64,000 nt of DNA from Gayadomonas joobiniege G7 (GTDB taxonomy: Bacteria; Pseudomonadota; Gammaproteobacteria; Enterobacterales; Alteromonadaceae), in NCBI RefSeq assembly GCF_000300815.1, contig NZ_AMRX01000003.1, positions 1 to 64,000 on the forward strand, in the 5' to 3' direction. Under the pieces are notes generated by a model that made no database searches, was not told where the DNA came from, and saw only the letters and a program-made list of their open reading frames with translations. Numbering within the stretch: the first letter of the stretch is position 1; the number at the start of each line of letters is the position of its first letter. Below, piece by piece: positions 14,805 to 24,441 of this stretch. The position numbers and the translations under genes are program-made.

Positions 14805-17342
14805 ATGCCCGAAAACACAAAAATAATAATACCGCTGGAGTTTTTAGGTACAAATAGCGATGAGGTTTGTGGTTTTTCTTTGCCTTTTAAACAAGGTGTT
14901 GTCGCAAACAGCGAATATATTCACCTGTTGGACCGTACAGGACAGCCTCTACCACTCTCTGTTAAAGTTCTCACTGTTTGGCCCGATGGCAGCTACAAAA
15001 ACGTCTTATTTTTCTGCTTTCAAGCCTCAGCGAGTCGACATAATACATATTCTTTAATAGTAGACACAGATATTAAAAAATTATCGGCCGATAAAAAGTT
15101 TAATCCGGTAGAAAAAATCGCTGGCATAGAGGGGATCTGGCGGCTTAATGAAATCAGTTTGACCACTGCCAGTGGCGACAAGCCGGTGGCCATTTTTACA
15201 GACAAACAGATTGAAACAGATGCATTGAGCAAAAATTTCAACTTCCAAGGCGAGCTAAAAACGCACTTGGTAGAGCCATTAAAAATTAGCGTTAAAGGGA
15301 AGAGTTTTTTCTATAATGGCTTGACGGAGTTGGAAGTTAGCATTGTAAACCCTAACCCAGCAGAGCATGATAACGGGTTGTGGGATTTAGGAGACGCAGG
15401 TGCAATTGAACTTGCGTCATTTGACATTAGCTTTCAACTATTACAGCAAGGTAATCACAGACTACAAGTTAACGAACAAGCTAATATTGCTGATGGTGAA
15501 AATAAAAATGCTCAATTTGAGCTACCTGAAGGACGTCTAGAGCAGTATGCCAGCGGTGGGGAAAACTGGCAGTCACCCGTTCATTTGAATAAATATCGTC
15601 AAATTAATTATAAAAAAAATGGTTTTGCGGTATTTGCTGGAAACAATCTTGTAAAAACAGGCAAGCGAGCTGGATTTAATGTGCAAATTGGTGATGGTTT
15701 TAATTTAACCATGGCACAATTTTGGCAGAATTTCCCTGCAGCGGTAGAGCTTTCAGAGGGCTTAATCAAATGTCAATTTTTTAAACAGTTAGCCAGTGCT
15801 CAATACGAGATTTTGCAAGGAGGCGAGCAAAAAACGTTTAAATTTAGTATCTATCCAAAACATCAAAATGCCAGCATCACATACTTTAATTCAAAACAAG
15901 TGCTAGGTGAGCACACTTCTGAATGGATTGATGAATCGGGGATCTTGCTACCCACTTCATTACCATTGTCACCAGTTGAGCAACTGATTCAATTGGGCAT
16001 AAATGGCGAGCAGAATTTTTTTAATAAACGTGAAGTTTTAGATGAGTATGGCTGGCGAAACTTTGGGGAGCTATACGCTGATCACGAGGCGCGTGGTTAT
16101 CAAGGCAATGACATTTTTGTTTCTCATTATAATAACCAGTATGACCCAATATACGGTTTTTTACGCCAGTGGTTAAGAAGTGGTGAAATGGCTTGGTTAA
16201 CCTTAGCACAAGATTTAGCACAACATGTAAAAGATATTGACATCTATCATACGATAAATGATAAATCCGAATATAATCAGGGACTTTTTTGGCATACAGA
16301 TCATTATCTGCCAGCTGAAACTGCGACTCATAGAACCTACTCAAAATATCATACGCAAGGCGCATATATGGATCATGCTGGCGGCGGCGGGCCAGGCGGG
16401 CAGCACTGTTATACGAGTGGTTTAGCTGAGCACTATTTATTGACCGGAAATATTGAATCAAAACAAACCGTGTTGGCATTAGCGGCTTGGATAGAGGCTA
16501 TTTATGATGGCTGTGGTGGAATACTTGAATGGATATTGGCACTAAAACAATCTAAACAAGCAGGCCGAAAAAATCTTTTTAACGGCCATTATCCGCTTGA
16601 CCGAGGAACTGGTAACTTAATTAACGCATATTTAGATGCGTACCTTGTTAGCAGCGATCTCCAATATTTGCAAAAAGCGGCTATGGTAATACGGCAAACC
16701 ATACACCCAGCAGAAAGCGTGGACGAAAGACAGTTAAGCGATGTTGAAAATCATTGGTTTTACACTGTGCTTTTGCAAGCTGTTGGTCGCTTTTTATATA
16801 TTAAAACTAAAAATTGTGCACAAGATAGCGATTTTTATTATGCACGAGATGCGTTACTCAATTATGCTCAATGGATGTTGGTGCATGAAACACCTTATTT
16901 AGACAAGCCCGACATTCTAGAATACCCCAACCATACTTGGACAGGGCAAGAGATGCGAAAAGTGCAAGTATTTGTATGGGCCGCACTTTATGCAGATAAC
17001 TTAGATTTAAGATCACATTGTTGGCAAAAAGCGCTCAGCTTTTCCCAGCGAATTGCGGCCGATTTAGCGCAAACAACTGAAACCCAAGATACTCGAATTT
17101 TAGCGTTATTAATGCAGAATCATGGCTTTGTAGAATATTTTGAACAGAATGAATTTCCACCTATTAGCAAACCTCGGCAGACTTATGCAATTAAAAAGTG
17201 GTCTAAGGCGGTTTCAGGTCGCTACGTAGTTAGTGAATTTTGGCATAGGTTAAAAAAACTCTCCATTAAACGAGAAGTACACTGGCTGGCTAAACGGTCA
17301 TCTAAAATCGAAAAAATATTAAAAAAAGCAAGGATTGTATGA
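14805..17342 (+). CDS. PcRGLX/YetA-like large protein (polysaccharide lyase-like)
   Basis: An 845-residue protein without a signal peptide. The first 100 residues, including LPFKQGVV and VKVLTVWPDGSYKNVLF, look like the N-terminal barrel domain of the PcRGLX/YetA group (PL26 rhamnogalacturonan lyase relatives). The middle (about 430-620) has aromatic-rich helices and a striking glycine run with histidines (HAGGGGPGGQHCY) typical of the alpha/alpha-barrel part of that group. ATG at 14805 is preferred over TTG at 14799. It begins two bases after the previous stop and its own stop overlaps the next start (ATGA). Family members cleave uronic-acid-containing chains outside the cell, so a cytoplasmic-looking member inside an EPS operon is odd. 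It could edit lipid-linked intermediates. Assignment is by recollection of motifs only. Confidence 0.6.
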   Translation: MPENTKIIIPLEFLGTNSDEVCGFSLPFKQGVVANSEYIHLLDRTGQPLPLSVKVLTVWPDGSYKNVLFFCFQASASRHNTYSLIVDTDIKKLSADKKFNPVEKIAGIEGIWRLNEISLTTASGDKPVAIFTDKQIETDALSKNFNFQGELKTHLVEPLKISVKGKSFFYNGLTELEVSIVNPNPAEHDNGLWDLGDAGAIELASFDISFQLLQQGNHRLQVNEQANIADGENKNAQFELPEGRLEQYASGGENWQSPVHLNKYRQINYKKNGFAVFAGNNLVKTGKRAGFNVQIGDGFNLTMAQFWQNFPAAVELSEGLIKCQFFKQLASAQYEILQGGEQKTFKFSIYPKHQNASITYFNSKQVLGEHTSEWIDESGILLPTSLPLSPVEQLIQLGINGEQNFFNKREVLDEYGWRNFGELYADHEARGYQGNDIFVSHYNNQYDPIYGFLRQWLRSGEMAWLTLAQDLAQHVKDIDIYHTINDKSEYNQGLFWHTDHYLPAETATHRTYSKYHTQGAYMDHAGGGGPGGQHCYTSGLAEHYLLTGNIESKQTVLALAAWIEAIYDGCGGILEWILALKQSKQAGRKNLFNGHYPLDRGTGNLINAYLDAYLVSSDLQYLQKAAMVIRQTIHPAESVDERQLSDVENHWFYTVLLQAVGRFLYIKTKNCAQDSDFYYARDALLNYAQWMLVHETPYLDKPDILEYPNHTWTGQEMRKVQVFVWAALYADNLDLRSHCWQKALSFSQRIAADLAQTTETQDTRILALLMQNHGFVEYFEQNEFPPISKPRQTYAIKKWSKAVSGRYVVSEFWHRLKKLSIKREVHWLAKRSSKIEKILKKARIV

Positions 17343-18286
17343 AGGTATCTTTTGTAATCCCTCATAAAGGAAGGCTTGATCTGTTAATCCAGACGATAGA
17401 ATCTATTTGGCAGCAAACAGGCGTAGATAAAGAAATCCTTTTAGTGAGTAAAAATTCTGATTTAACCACAGAACAGTTGCCTATGAGCGGCGAGCAAAGG
17501 GTAAATTTGCTGATCGCGAATGAAAACCTAACCATAGCTGAACAAAGAAATATCGGTGCTGCGGCAAGTATAGGTGAATATTTAGCGTTTTTAGATGCGG
17601 ATATTCAGCTGCCGGCTGATTGGGCTAAGTTATTGATAGAAAAATTGGCTAGTGAGCCTAACCTAGTCATGTTGAGCAGTTTGCAGAGTCTGCCCAAAAC
17701 GGCAACCTGGGTCGAAAAATTAAGGGCAAATTTGGCCAACAAAGGCATAGAAAAAGCAGTCGATAGCTTACCGGGCAGTAACTTAATTTTACAACGTGAT
17801 ACTTTTATTAAAAGTGGTGGCTTCCCAGCTCACTTAACAACTTGTGAAGATATTTATTTTACTCAAGCTGTCGCCAAGCTGGGAGAGATCAAACGTACAG
17901 CGGTCACTGACCATATTCACCTTGGCGAAGACAAAACACTAGCAGTGGTATTTAAAAAAGAAATCTGGCGTGGGCAATCCAACTTATTATCTTTGCAAGG
18001 ACGCAAAATACCACTGCGCGAATGGCCGAGCCTGTTGGTGCCTTTTTGGGTCACTTTGTTTTTGTCATTCAGCATCATATTTTTGCCCCTTACATATATG
18101 ATGTTCCTTGGTGCATTGGTTCTGTGGCTGTTACCTATTGCTCTGTACGCTTTAAGAGCTATCAAAGGGGGGAGAACTGAAGTTAATTTTTTCCGAGCGA
18201 GTTTATTTTATGCAGTGTACTTCCCGGCAAGATGTTGGGGCACTTGTTTAGGTATTTTTAAAACAATCAATATAAGGCAAGGATGA
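17339..18286 (+). CDS. Glycosyltransferase family 2, membrane-anchored
   Basis: A 315-residue GT-A enzyme beginning MKVSFVIPHKGR, with the nucleotide-sugar motif LDAD at residues 85-88 and an acceptor-side ED pair in TTCEDIYF. Two hydrophobic segments near 232-275 probably anchor it to the inner membrane. It starts inside the preceding stop codon (ATGA), so it is translationally coupled. Donor and acceptor sugars cannot be deduced. It belongs to the repeat-unit assembly set of the EPS operon. Confidence 0.85.
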   Translation: MKVSFVIPHKGRLDLLIQTIESIWQQTGVDKEILLVSKNSDLTTEQLPMSGEQRVNLLIANENLTIAEQRNIGAAASIGEYLAFLDADIQLPADWAKLLIEKLASEPNLVMLSSLQSLPKTATWVEKLRANLANKGIEKAVDSLPGSNLILQRDTFIKSGGFPAHLTTCEDIYFTQAVAKLGEIKRTAVTDHIHLGEDKTLAVVFKKEIWRGQSNLLSLQGRKIPLREWPSLLVPFWVTLFLSFSIIFLPLTYMMFLGALVLWLLPIALYALRAIKGGRTEVNFFRASLFYAVYFPARCWGTCLGIFKTINIRQG

Positions 18287-19428
18287 TGCAACCCATAAGA
18301 GTATTACAAATCATCTGTTCAACTGGGTTTTATGGTGCTGAGCGCTGGACGTTGGCCCTTGCTCGCCATTTTGATAAATCTGCGGTTGTTTGTGATCTAG
18401 TGGTCCCATTAGAGGCTGATAATCAAACACTTGAGTTGGTCGAGCAATACAAAAAACTCGGGCTCAAAGTTCATCGGGTACCTATGGCGCATAAGTTTGA
18501 CTACAGAGTCATAGCTAAATTGTCTGCACTCATCAAAAAAGAAAGTTACCAAATCATTCATACTCACGGATATAAATCCGATATTTTAGGTGTATTAGCG
18601 GCTCGTAAAGCGGGGATCTTGTCTCTAGTGACACCGCACGGATTTGAAAATTCGAGTGATTTAAAGCTGCGTCTGTTTATTTGGTTAGGTGCCCAAGCAA
18701 TGCGAAGAGCGGATTTAGTCGTGCCATTATCTAAAGCTTTGTGTCGCGATGTGCTTAACATGGGGGTTAAACAGGATAAGTTGGTCTATGTGCAAAATGG
18801 CGTAGACTTAAGTGAGGTTGAGGCGGTTCGTGTCGCAGCGGAGCAGGAACATAAATCTGAGATAAAAAGAATCGGTTTCATCGGCCAAATGATCAGTCGA
18901 AAAAATATCTTGGATATATTAAATATTTTTGATCAATTGCAGCAAACCCAGCCAAATATTGAATTGGTTTTACTCGGTGATGGCGAAGATAGAGTGGCAC
19001 TAGAAGCTTACGCCAATACGCTCGATAGTGCTGCTAAAATTTCATTTTTAGGGTTTAGGAATGATCGCTTAGCGCTTTTAAAAAGTTTTGATCTTTTTGT
19101 CATGACATCTACTTTAGAAGGCATACCAAGGTGTTTAATGGAAGCGATGGCAATGGGTATCCCAGTGGCGGCATACCAGATTGCTGGTATTGATCAGTTG
19201 ATCGAACATAACCAATCGGGTTTGCTTGCTCCGTTAGGAGACAAAGAATTGTTGTTAACATACTGGCAAAAGCTGCTAAATGATCCTAAGTTTGCAAACG
19301 AACTAGCGGAATCAGCCCGGGAGTTTGTGCACCAGCACTATTCGGCACAACGCATGGCAGATGAATATCTGGCCGTCTATAAAAATATGCTAAAGGATGA
19401 CAGCCCAGATGAACAAAACAAAACCTAA
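18283..19428 (+). CDS. Glycosyltransferase family 4
   Basis: A 381-residue GT-B retaining glycosyltransferase. The N-terminal loop STGFYGAERWTLALA is typical of GT4, and the C-terminal domain has FIGQMISRKN and the E-x7-E donor-binding motif in EGIPRCLMEAMAMG. Two consecutive ATGs overlap the previous stop by four bases, with AAGG just upstream. Expected to add one sugar to the lipid-linked repeat unit at the cytoplasmic face; donor unknown. Confidence 0.87.
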   Translation: MMQPIRVLQIICSTGFYGAERWTLALARHFDKSAVVCDLVVPLEADNQTLELVEQYKKLGLKVHRVPMAHKFDYRVIAKLSALIKKESYQIIHTHGYKSDILGVLAARKAGILSLVTPHGFENSSDLKLRLFIWLGAQAMRRADLVVPLSKALCRDVLNMGVKQDKLVYVQNGVDLSEVEAVRVAAEQEHKSEIKRIGFIGQMISRKNILDILNIFDQLQQTQPNIELVLLGDGEDRVALEAYANTLDSAAKISFLGFRNDRLALLKSFDLFVMTSTLEGIPRCLMEAMAMGIPVAAYQIAGIDQLIEHNQSGLLAPLGDKELLLTYWQKLLNDPKFANELAESAREFVHQHYSAQRMADEYLAVYKNMLKDDSPDEQNKT

Positions 19429-20410
19429 AGTTAAATTTGTTTTATCGATAGATACAGAAGAAGAGTGGGATTGGTCTGGTGGCTTCCCTGAACAAAACTG
19501 TTCAGTGAATAACATCCAGCAGTTGCCTGATTTTCATGCTTTTTGTCAAAGTTTAGGGGTTAGGCCCAGTTATTTTGTCGACTATGCCGTTGCAGACAAC
19601 CAGCAAAGCGCTGCTTGCCTAAAAGAGATTTTAGCATGTCAAGATAGTGAGCTAGCTGCCCATCTTCACCCTTGGTGTAATCCACCTTATTATGGCTCGA
19701 CGAGAGAAAAAGAATCACACGTTGTCAACTTGCCATTGCACCAGGTCGCTGAAAAGTTAAAACAGTTAACTGAAAAGTTGAGCGAAGCTTTTAACCGTCA
19801 GCCCAAAGCATTTAGAACTGGGCGCTGGGGGATTAACGGAGAGGTTTTAAAACTCTTGAGTGCGCAAGGTTATACATTAGATTCAAGTGTATACCCGTTT
19901 TATCAACATAAATATTTTGATTGCCGCGGTGCACCCATCGAACCCTATTGGCCTGACTGGAAAAACCCGAACCGGTCGGGTAATCAACGCGAAATAATGG
20001 AACTGCCGGTATCTGTTGGTTTTAATCGAGATGACTTTGTCCAAGGACAAAAACTGTATGAAAAGCTCGCTGCTGATTGTTGGCGTTGGTTTAGACCCGT
20101 GGGTCTGGCATGGCATCTGGGGTTATTAAAAAAGCTCTATATGTGTCCGGAGCTTGCAACTGGCGCACAAATGATCGAGCTCGCTGATAAATTACTGCAA
20201 AAAAACATAGGTATCATTCATATGTATATGCATAGTTCAAGTTTATTAGCAAATGCAACCGGCTTTATGAAAAAAGGTGAAGATTCAGTTGTTCTGAAAA
20301 GTCGAATCGCTGAGTTGATAGCCCATTTAAACAAGGTCGCAGAGGTTGATTTTTGTACCATTAGCGAAGCGGCAGATCACTCAAATAAGGAACTGCTAAA
20401 TGGAAATTAA
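19409..20410 (+). CDS. WalW-like polysaccharide deacetylase
   Basis: A 333-residue NodB/CE4-type protein. The metal-site start reads LSIDTEEEWDW, followed by ELAAHLHPW as the metal His motif and FRTGRWG and LDSSVYP as later family motifs. The DTEEEWDW form is that of the WalW subgroup rather than of the standard XrtA deacetylase at 43364. I choose ATG at 19409, which has AAAGG at a usable distance inside the previous gene; ATG at 19397 lacks it. The gene overlaps the GT4 gene by 20 bases. No signal peptide is visible, so it may act on cytoplasmic intermediates. Likely removes N-acetyl groups from the EPS; substrate not known. Confidence 0.75.
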   Translation: MNKTKPKVKFVLSIDTEEEWDWSGGFPEQNCSVNNIQQLPDFHAFCQSLGVRPSYFVDYAVADNQQSAACLKEILACQDSELAAHLHPWCNPPYYGSTREKESHVVNLPLHQVAEKLKQLTEKLSEAFNRQPKAFRTGRWGINGEVLKLLSAQGYTLDSSVYPFYQHKYFDCRGAPIEPYWPDWKNPNRSGNQREIMELPVSVGFNRDDFVQGQKLYEKLAADCWRWFRPVGLAWHLGLLKKLYMCPELATGAQMIELADKLLQKNIGIIHMYMHSSSLLANATGFMKKGEDSVVLKSRIAELIAHLNKVAEVDFCTISEAADHSNKELLNGN

Positions 20411-21443
20411 AAAAGCGAGCCCGAGTGACCAGTTCGCTTGGGACGAGTATGTAAATAAACACCCGCAAGCAACCGCTTATCATTTATTTGGCTGGGGACT
20501 GGCAGTGGCAGCCAGCTATCAGCATACGCCAATTTATTTAATGGCTTATCAAAATGACGCAGTGGTTGGTGTGCTGCCTTTAGTCGAATTCAAAAAACCT
20601 CTGTTCGGTAAACACTTATCCAGTTTACCCTTTTGTGATTTGGGGGCTGTTTTGGCTGACAGTACAGAGATCTCAAGTCAGTTACTGCAAGCTGCGCAAC
20701 AGATAATGCAACAACAACAAATTAAAGAGCTTGAATATCGCGCAAGTGAGGTATCGCCAGACGAAGGGATAGATATGACTGAGCGCAAAGTTAGAATGTT
20801 ATTAAATTTGCCCGATAGCTCACAAGCACTATGGGATGGTTTTAAATCAAAACTTCGCAGCCAAATTCGTAAAGCGGAAAAGAATGGGCTCACTGCACGG
20901 GTTGGTCATGATAGTGATTTGCTCGACGGTTTTTACCAAGTTTTTTGTCGCAATATGCGTGAATTAGGTTCTCCGGTCCATAGCCGCTGTTGGTTTGAAC
21001 AAATTTTGAAGCACTATAAAAATAATATTTTTATCGTTAATGTTTATGCAAACGGAGAAGTAGTAGGTGGAGGGATAGTCCTATATACATCCTGCTGCGC
21101 CAGTATTCCATGGGCGTCTACGTTGAGTAAATTTAATCGTTTAGCTCCGAATATGCTGCTTTATTGGCGATTATTGGAAGCGGTCGCGGATGCTGGTATA
21201 ACAACATTTGATTTTGGGCGCTCTACTTTTTCGCAAGGGACTTACCGTTTTAAAAAACAATGGGGTGCGCAACCCGAACTGTTAAATTGGCAAACCATGG
21301 ACAATGCGGGTAGCTGGCAAATTGATCAGGCGAGTGGACAAAGTGGGCGATTACGAGCAACGGTAGAAAAAACTTGGCAACGTCTACCACTCCCTCTGAC
21401 TTGTTGGGCCGGCCCTAAAATACGGAAGTATATAAGTTTATAA
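20400..21443 (+). CDS. FemAB family XrtA/PEP-CTERM-associated protein
   Basis: A 347-residue FemAB-like transferase matching the exosortase-A-associated subgroup (TIGR03019-like): HLFGWGLAV near the start, KSKLRSQIRKAEKNG in the middle, VFCRNMRELGSPVHS, and the FDFGRSTFSQGTYRFKKQWG block near the end. FemAB proteins transfer amino acids from aminoacyl-tRNA to peptidoglycan precursors; in EPS loci they may aminoacylate sugars, which is inference. It overlaps the deacetylase gene by 11 bases and precedes the amidotransferase gene by 15. Confidence 0.85.
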   Translation: MEIKKASPSDQFAWDEYVNKHPQATAYHLFGWGLAVAASYQHTPIYLMAYQNDAVVGVLPLVEFKKPLFGKHLSSLPFCDLGAVLADSTEISSQLLQAAQQIMQQQQIKELEYRASEVSPDEGIDMTERKVRMLLNLPDSSQALWDGFKSKLRSQIRKAEKNGLTARVGHDSDLLDGFYQVFCRNMRELGSPVHSRCWFEQILKHYKNNIFIVNVYANGEVVGGGIVLYTSCCASIPWASTLSKFNRLAPNMLLYWRLLEAVADAGITTFDFGRSTFSQGTYRFKKQWGAQPELLNWQTMDNAGSWQIDQASGQSGRLRATVEKTWQRLPLPLTCWAGPKIRKYISL

Positions 21444-21458
21444 AAAATAGGACAGATT

Positions 21459-23375
21459 ATGTGTGGAATAGCCGGATTTACTCGTTATCAATACGCTGGT
21501 GATGAAAATACTTTAATGACTATGGGGCAAGCAATTGCACACCGAGGTCCAGATGCCCAAGGTACATTTCTAGAAGAGCGGATAGGTTTATGCCATCAAA
21601 GGCTCAGTATTTTAGACTTATCTGACGCCGGTCGACAACCAATGCATACTTCTGATGGCCGTTATAGTTTAGTTTTTAACGGTGAGATTTATAATTTTTT
21701 AGATCTTAGAGAAACTTTAGAAAGTTCGGGGTATCGTTTTCATAGCCATACAGATAGTGAAGTCATACTTGCAGCCTACCAAGCCTACGGACATGATTGT
21801 GTCAAACAATTAAATGGTATGTTTGCATTTGCAGTGTGGGATAAACAGCAACAAGAGCTTTTTATTGCACGTGACCGACTCGGCAAAAAGCCACTTTATT
21901 ATTATTTTGATGGTTCAGACTTATTTTTTGCATCCGAACTCAAAGCTTTGATGGCAGCTGGCTGTATCCCGAAACAAATACGGACAGATGCTGTATACGA
22001 CTTTTTTGCATATCAATATATTCCAGATCCAAAAACTATTTTTGCTGAGGTTTATAAGTTAGAACCTGGTCATTATTTAAGCTTTAAACAAGGTGAAATT
22101 AAATGTCACTCATATTGGCATTTGGATTTTTCAAAAAAGAATAAAAAAAACGCTGAACAACAAGAAGCCGACTTGCTAGCATTAATAAAAGACTGTACTA
22201 AAAGTCGCATGTTAGCTGACGTCCCTTTAGGTGCATTTTTAAGTGGCGGTGTAGATTCTAGTGGTATTGTTGCACTGATGGCCGAACAATCACCAACACC
22301 AGTGACGACTTGTTCAATTGGTTTTGACGTGCAAGCGTTTAATGAAACAGAGTTCGCTAAGGCGGTAGCAGAAGCAAAAAAAACCGACCATCATGAATTT
22401 TTTGTCAACCAGCAGGTAGCCGATAGTTTAGCTGACATTGTCGGATATTTTGATGAACCTTTTGCCGATCCATCTTTGGTGCCAACTTATTATGTTTCGC
22501 AATTGGCTCGACAAAAAGTGACTGTTGCACTGTCGGGTGATGGGGGCGATGAAATATTTGCAGGCTATGAAAAATATGCGATTGATGCCAAAGAAAACCA
22601 AATCCGTAATCAATTACCTAAATGGTTTAATCAGCATATCGCTGGTAAGCTTGCTAAGCTGGTGGCAGCCACACCTGTATTAAAACAAACAACAACTGGG
22701 CGCAAAGCCGTGACCCTGTTAAAAACCCTAGCGAGCGACCCAGCGACTGGATTTTATCACTCTAACGCATTTATTACTGATGAAGTTTGGCAAACTTTAG
22801 TTAAACCAGATCGGGCTGACGAGCTGGCAGGTTATCATCCTAGCCAAATTACAACAGATAAATATCATCAAGCTAACGCGGATGACCATTTAAGCAAAAT
22901 TTTATATACAGATATAAAAACATTTTTGCCCGGCGGTATTTTAACTAAAGTAGACCGTATGAGTATGGCTAACTCGCTAGAAGTTAGAGCGCCATTATTG
23001 GATTATCAGGTGGTAGAATATGCGGTGTCTTTGCCATCACATCAAAAGCTAAAAGACGGTGACAAAAAGCATATTCTAAAAAATATTTTAAAACCTCTGT
23101 TACCGTCAGAAATTTTAACACGCAAAAAAATGGGTTTTAGTGTGCCTTTAGCTCAGTGGCTTCGAGAAGATCTCAAAAACCTCGCCGAAGATAAAATTTT
23201 GAAAAATAACCCAGCATTAACCTCTTATTTTCGCCAACAAGGGCTCGCTCTATTATGGCGGCAACATCAAGCTGGCACGCATGATCACTCCAGCGTACTT
23301 TGGAGTTTGTTAATGTTTCAAATGTGGTGGGATCACTATATTTGTCAGCCGAGTTCTGGAGCACTTGATGGATAA
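21459..23375 (+). CDS. XrtA-associated amidotransferase (asparagine synthase-like)
   Basis: A 638-residue class-II glutamine amidotransferase. C2 of MCGIAGF is the glutaminase nucleophile, with GEIYN (75-79) and HTDSE (97-101) completing that site. The synthetase half has the ATP-pyrophosphatase loop SGGVDSS at 262-268. It matches the amidotransferase 1 of exosortase-A loci (TIGR03108-like) rather than housekeeping AsnB, judged mainly by context. It probably amidates a carboxyl group, perhaps a uronic acid of the EPS or a carboxyl group of a linked substituent. RBS AGGACA lies before the ATG. The next gene starts inside its last codons. Confidence 0.87.
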   Translation: MCGIAGFTRYQYAGDENTLMTMGQAIAHRGPDAQGTFLEERIGLCHQRLSILDLSDAGRQPMHTSDGRYSLVFNGEIYNFLDLRETLESSGYRFHSHTDSEVILAAYQAYGHDCVKQLNGMFAFAVWDKQQQELFIARDRLGKKPLYYYFDGSDLFFASELKALMAAGCIPKQIRTDAVYDFFAYQYIPDPKTIFAEVYKLEPGHYLSFKQGEIKCHSYWHLDFSKKNKKNAEQQEADLLALIKDCTKSRMLADVPLGAFLSGGVDSSGIVALMAEQSPTPVTTCSIGFDVQAFNETEFAKAVAEAKKTDHHEFFVNQQVADSLADIVGYFDEPFADPSLVPTYYVSQLARQKVTVALSGDGGDEIFAGYEKYAIDAKENQIRNQLPKWFNQHIAGKLAKLVAATPVLKQTTTGRKAVTLLKTLASDPATGFYHSNAFITDEVWQTLVKPDRADELAGYHPSQITTDKYHQANADDHLSKILYTDIKTFLPGGILTKVDRMSMANSLEVRAPLLDYQVVEYAVSLPSHQKLKDGDKKHILKNILKPLLPSEILTRKKMGFSVPLAQWLREDLKNLAEDKILKNNPALTSYFRQQGLALLWRQHQAGTHDHSSVLWSLLMFQMWWDHYICQPSSGALDG

Positions 23376-24441
23376 ACGTGTATATCGACTCGACTTGTTG
23401 CGAGCCTTTGCGATTTTCAGCGTCTTTTTAGCGCATACAGTCTTAAGTTATGGTGCGCCGGCACATTTAGCACCATTACAGTTTGGCGGCACTGGGGTTG
23501 ATTTATTTTTTGTTCTGTCGGGTTGGTTAATCGGTAGCCAATTGTTTGCTGAGCAGCAAAAGTATGGCGATATTCAAGTTGTTCGTTTTTGGATCCGGCG
23601 CTGGATGCGAACCTTACCCGCTTATTATGCGGTACTTATCTTTACTTTGTTGCAACTATCACTCACAAAAGACGGCTTTACGATTCCACTTTCGTATTTT
23701 GTTTTTTTACAAAACTATCAAACAGATTTGCCGTTTTTCGCGGTTAGTTGGTCTTTAAGTGTCGAAGAACAGTTTTATCTTTGCATCGCCCCTATCGTAG
23801 TCTTTTTAGTACGCCTTGTTAAACATGTCCGAACACTCATTTTAACCATATTATTATTAATGCCTTTGGTGTTTCGTTCCCTTGGCTGGTATGAAACCGA
23901 TATAGAAACCCACGTGCGCTGGGATTGTTGTTTAATGGGCATACTAATGGCGCAGGTATATTTTGATTTTCCGGGTCTTTGGAAAAAAATAGCCCGCTTT
24001 GCGTGTCCGTTGGCAATTTTAGCAAGTATTATTTATTGCTCATTTTATTTAGCTAGGTGGGGGCTAGGCAATTATTGGTTAGAAGCTGATAAATTGGCCC
24101 TGGCTTTTTTATTTGCAAGTTGGTTGATTTGGGCAACAGATAAAGCAAATAAAAGGTTTTGGGGATACGCTTTTATTGCATATATTTCTACAAGATCTTA
24201 TTCAATTTATTTATTGCATCCTGAGGCATTGGCGCTGGCACGTCGTTTTTTTCCAGATATCCCTTTTGTTATTTATTTTTTCCTTGCTGCGATTATTTCA
24301 TGTTTAGCGGCGGAAGTGTTATTTCGATTAATTGAGCAGCCAGTGATGCAAATGCGATCTCGTTTTAATTTCTCCTGTAGTCGTAGCCAGTTAAAAAAAC
24401 AATCGCAAAAAGTGGAACAAAGGAGTATCCCGCATGGCTAA
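23368..24441 (+). CDS. OafA-type membrane O-acyltransferase (acyltransferase family 3)
   Basis: A 357-residue polytopic membrane protein with about ten hydrophobic segments. The motif LDLLRAFAIFSVFLAH near the N-terminus and SVEEQFYL at mid-length identify acyltransferase family 3. These enzymes acetylate or succinylate surface sugars from inside the membrane. ATG at 23368 overlaps the amidotransferase end by eight bases; TTG at 23365 is unlikely. The C-terminus is basic and cytoplasmic. It points to O-acylated EPS. Confidence 0.88.
   Translation: MDKRVYRLDLLRAFAIFSVFLAHTVLSYGAPAHLAPLQFGGTGVDLFFVLSGWLIGSQLFAEQQKYGDIQVVRFWIRRWMRTLPAYYAVLIFTLLQLSLTKDGFTIPLSYFVFLQNYQTDLPFFAVSWSLSVEEQFYLCIAPIVVFLVRLVKHVRTLILTILLLMPLVFRSLGWYETDIETHVRWDCCLMGILMAQVYFDFPGLWKKIARFACPLAILASIIYCSFYLARWGLGNYWLEADKLALAFLFASWLIWATDKANKRFWGYAFIAYISTRSYSIYLLHPEALALARRFFPDIPFVIYFFLAAIISCLAAEVLFRLIEQPVMQMRSRFNFSCSRSQLKKQSQKVEQRSIPHG

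Noticed and set aside
16021-16479. A 152-codon minus-strand frame
   Set aside because: It lies inside the PcRGLX/YetA-like gene on the other strand and shows no domain or ribosome site.
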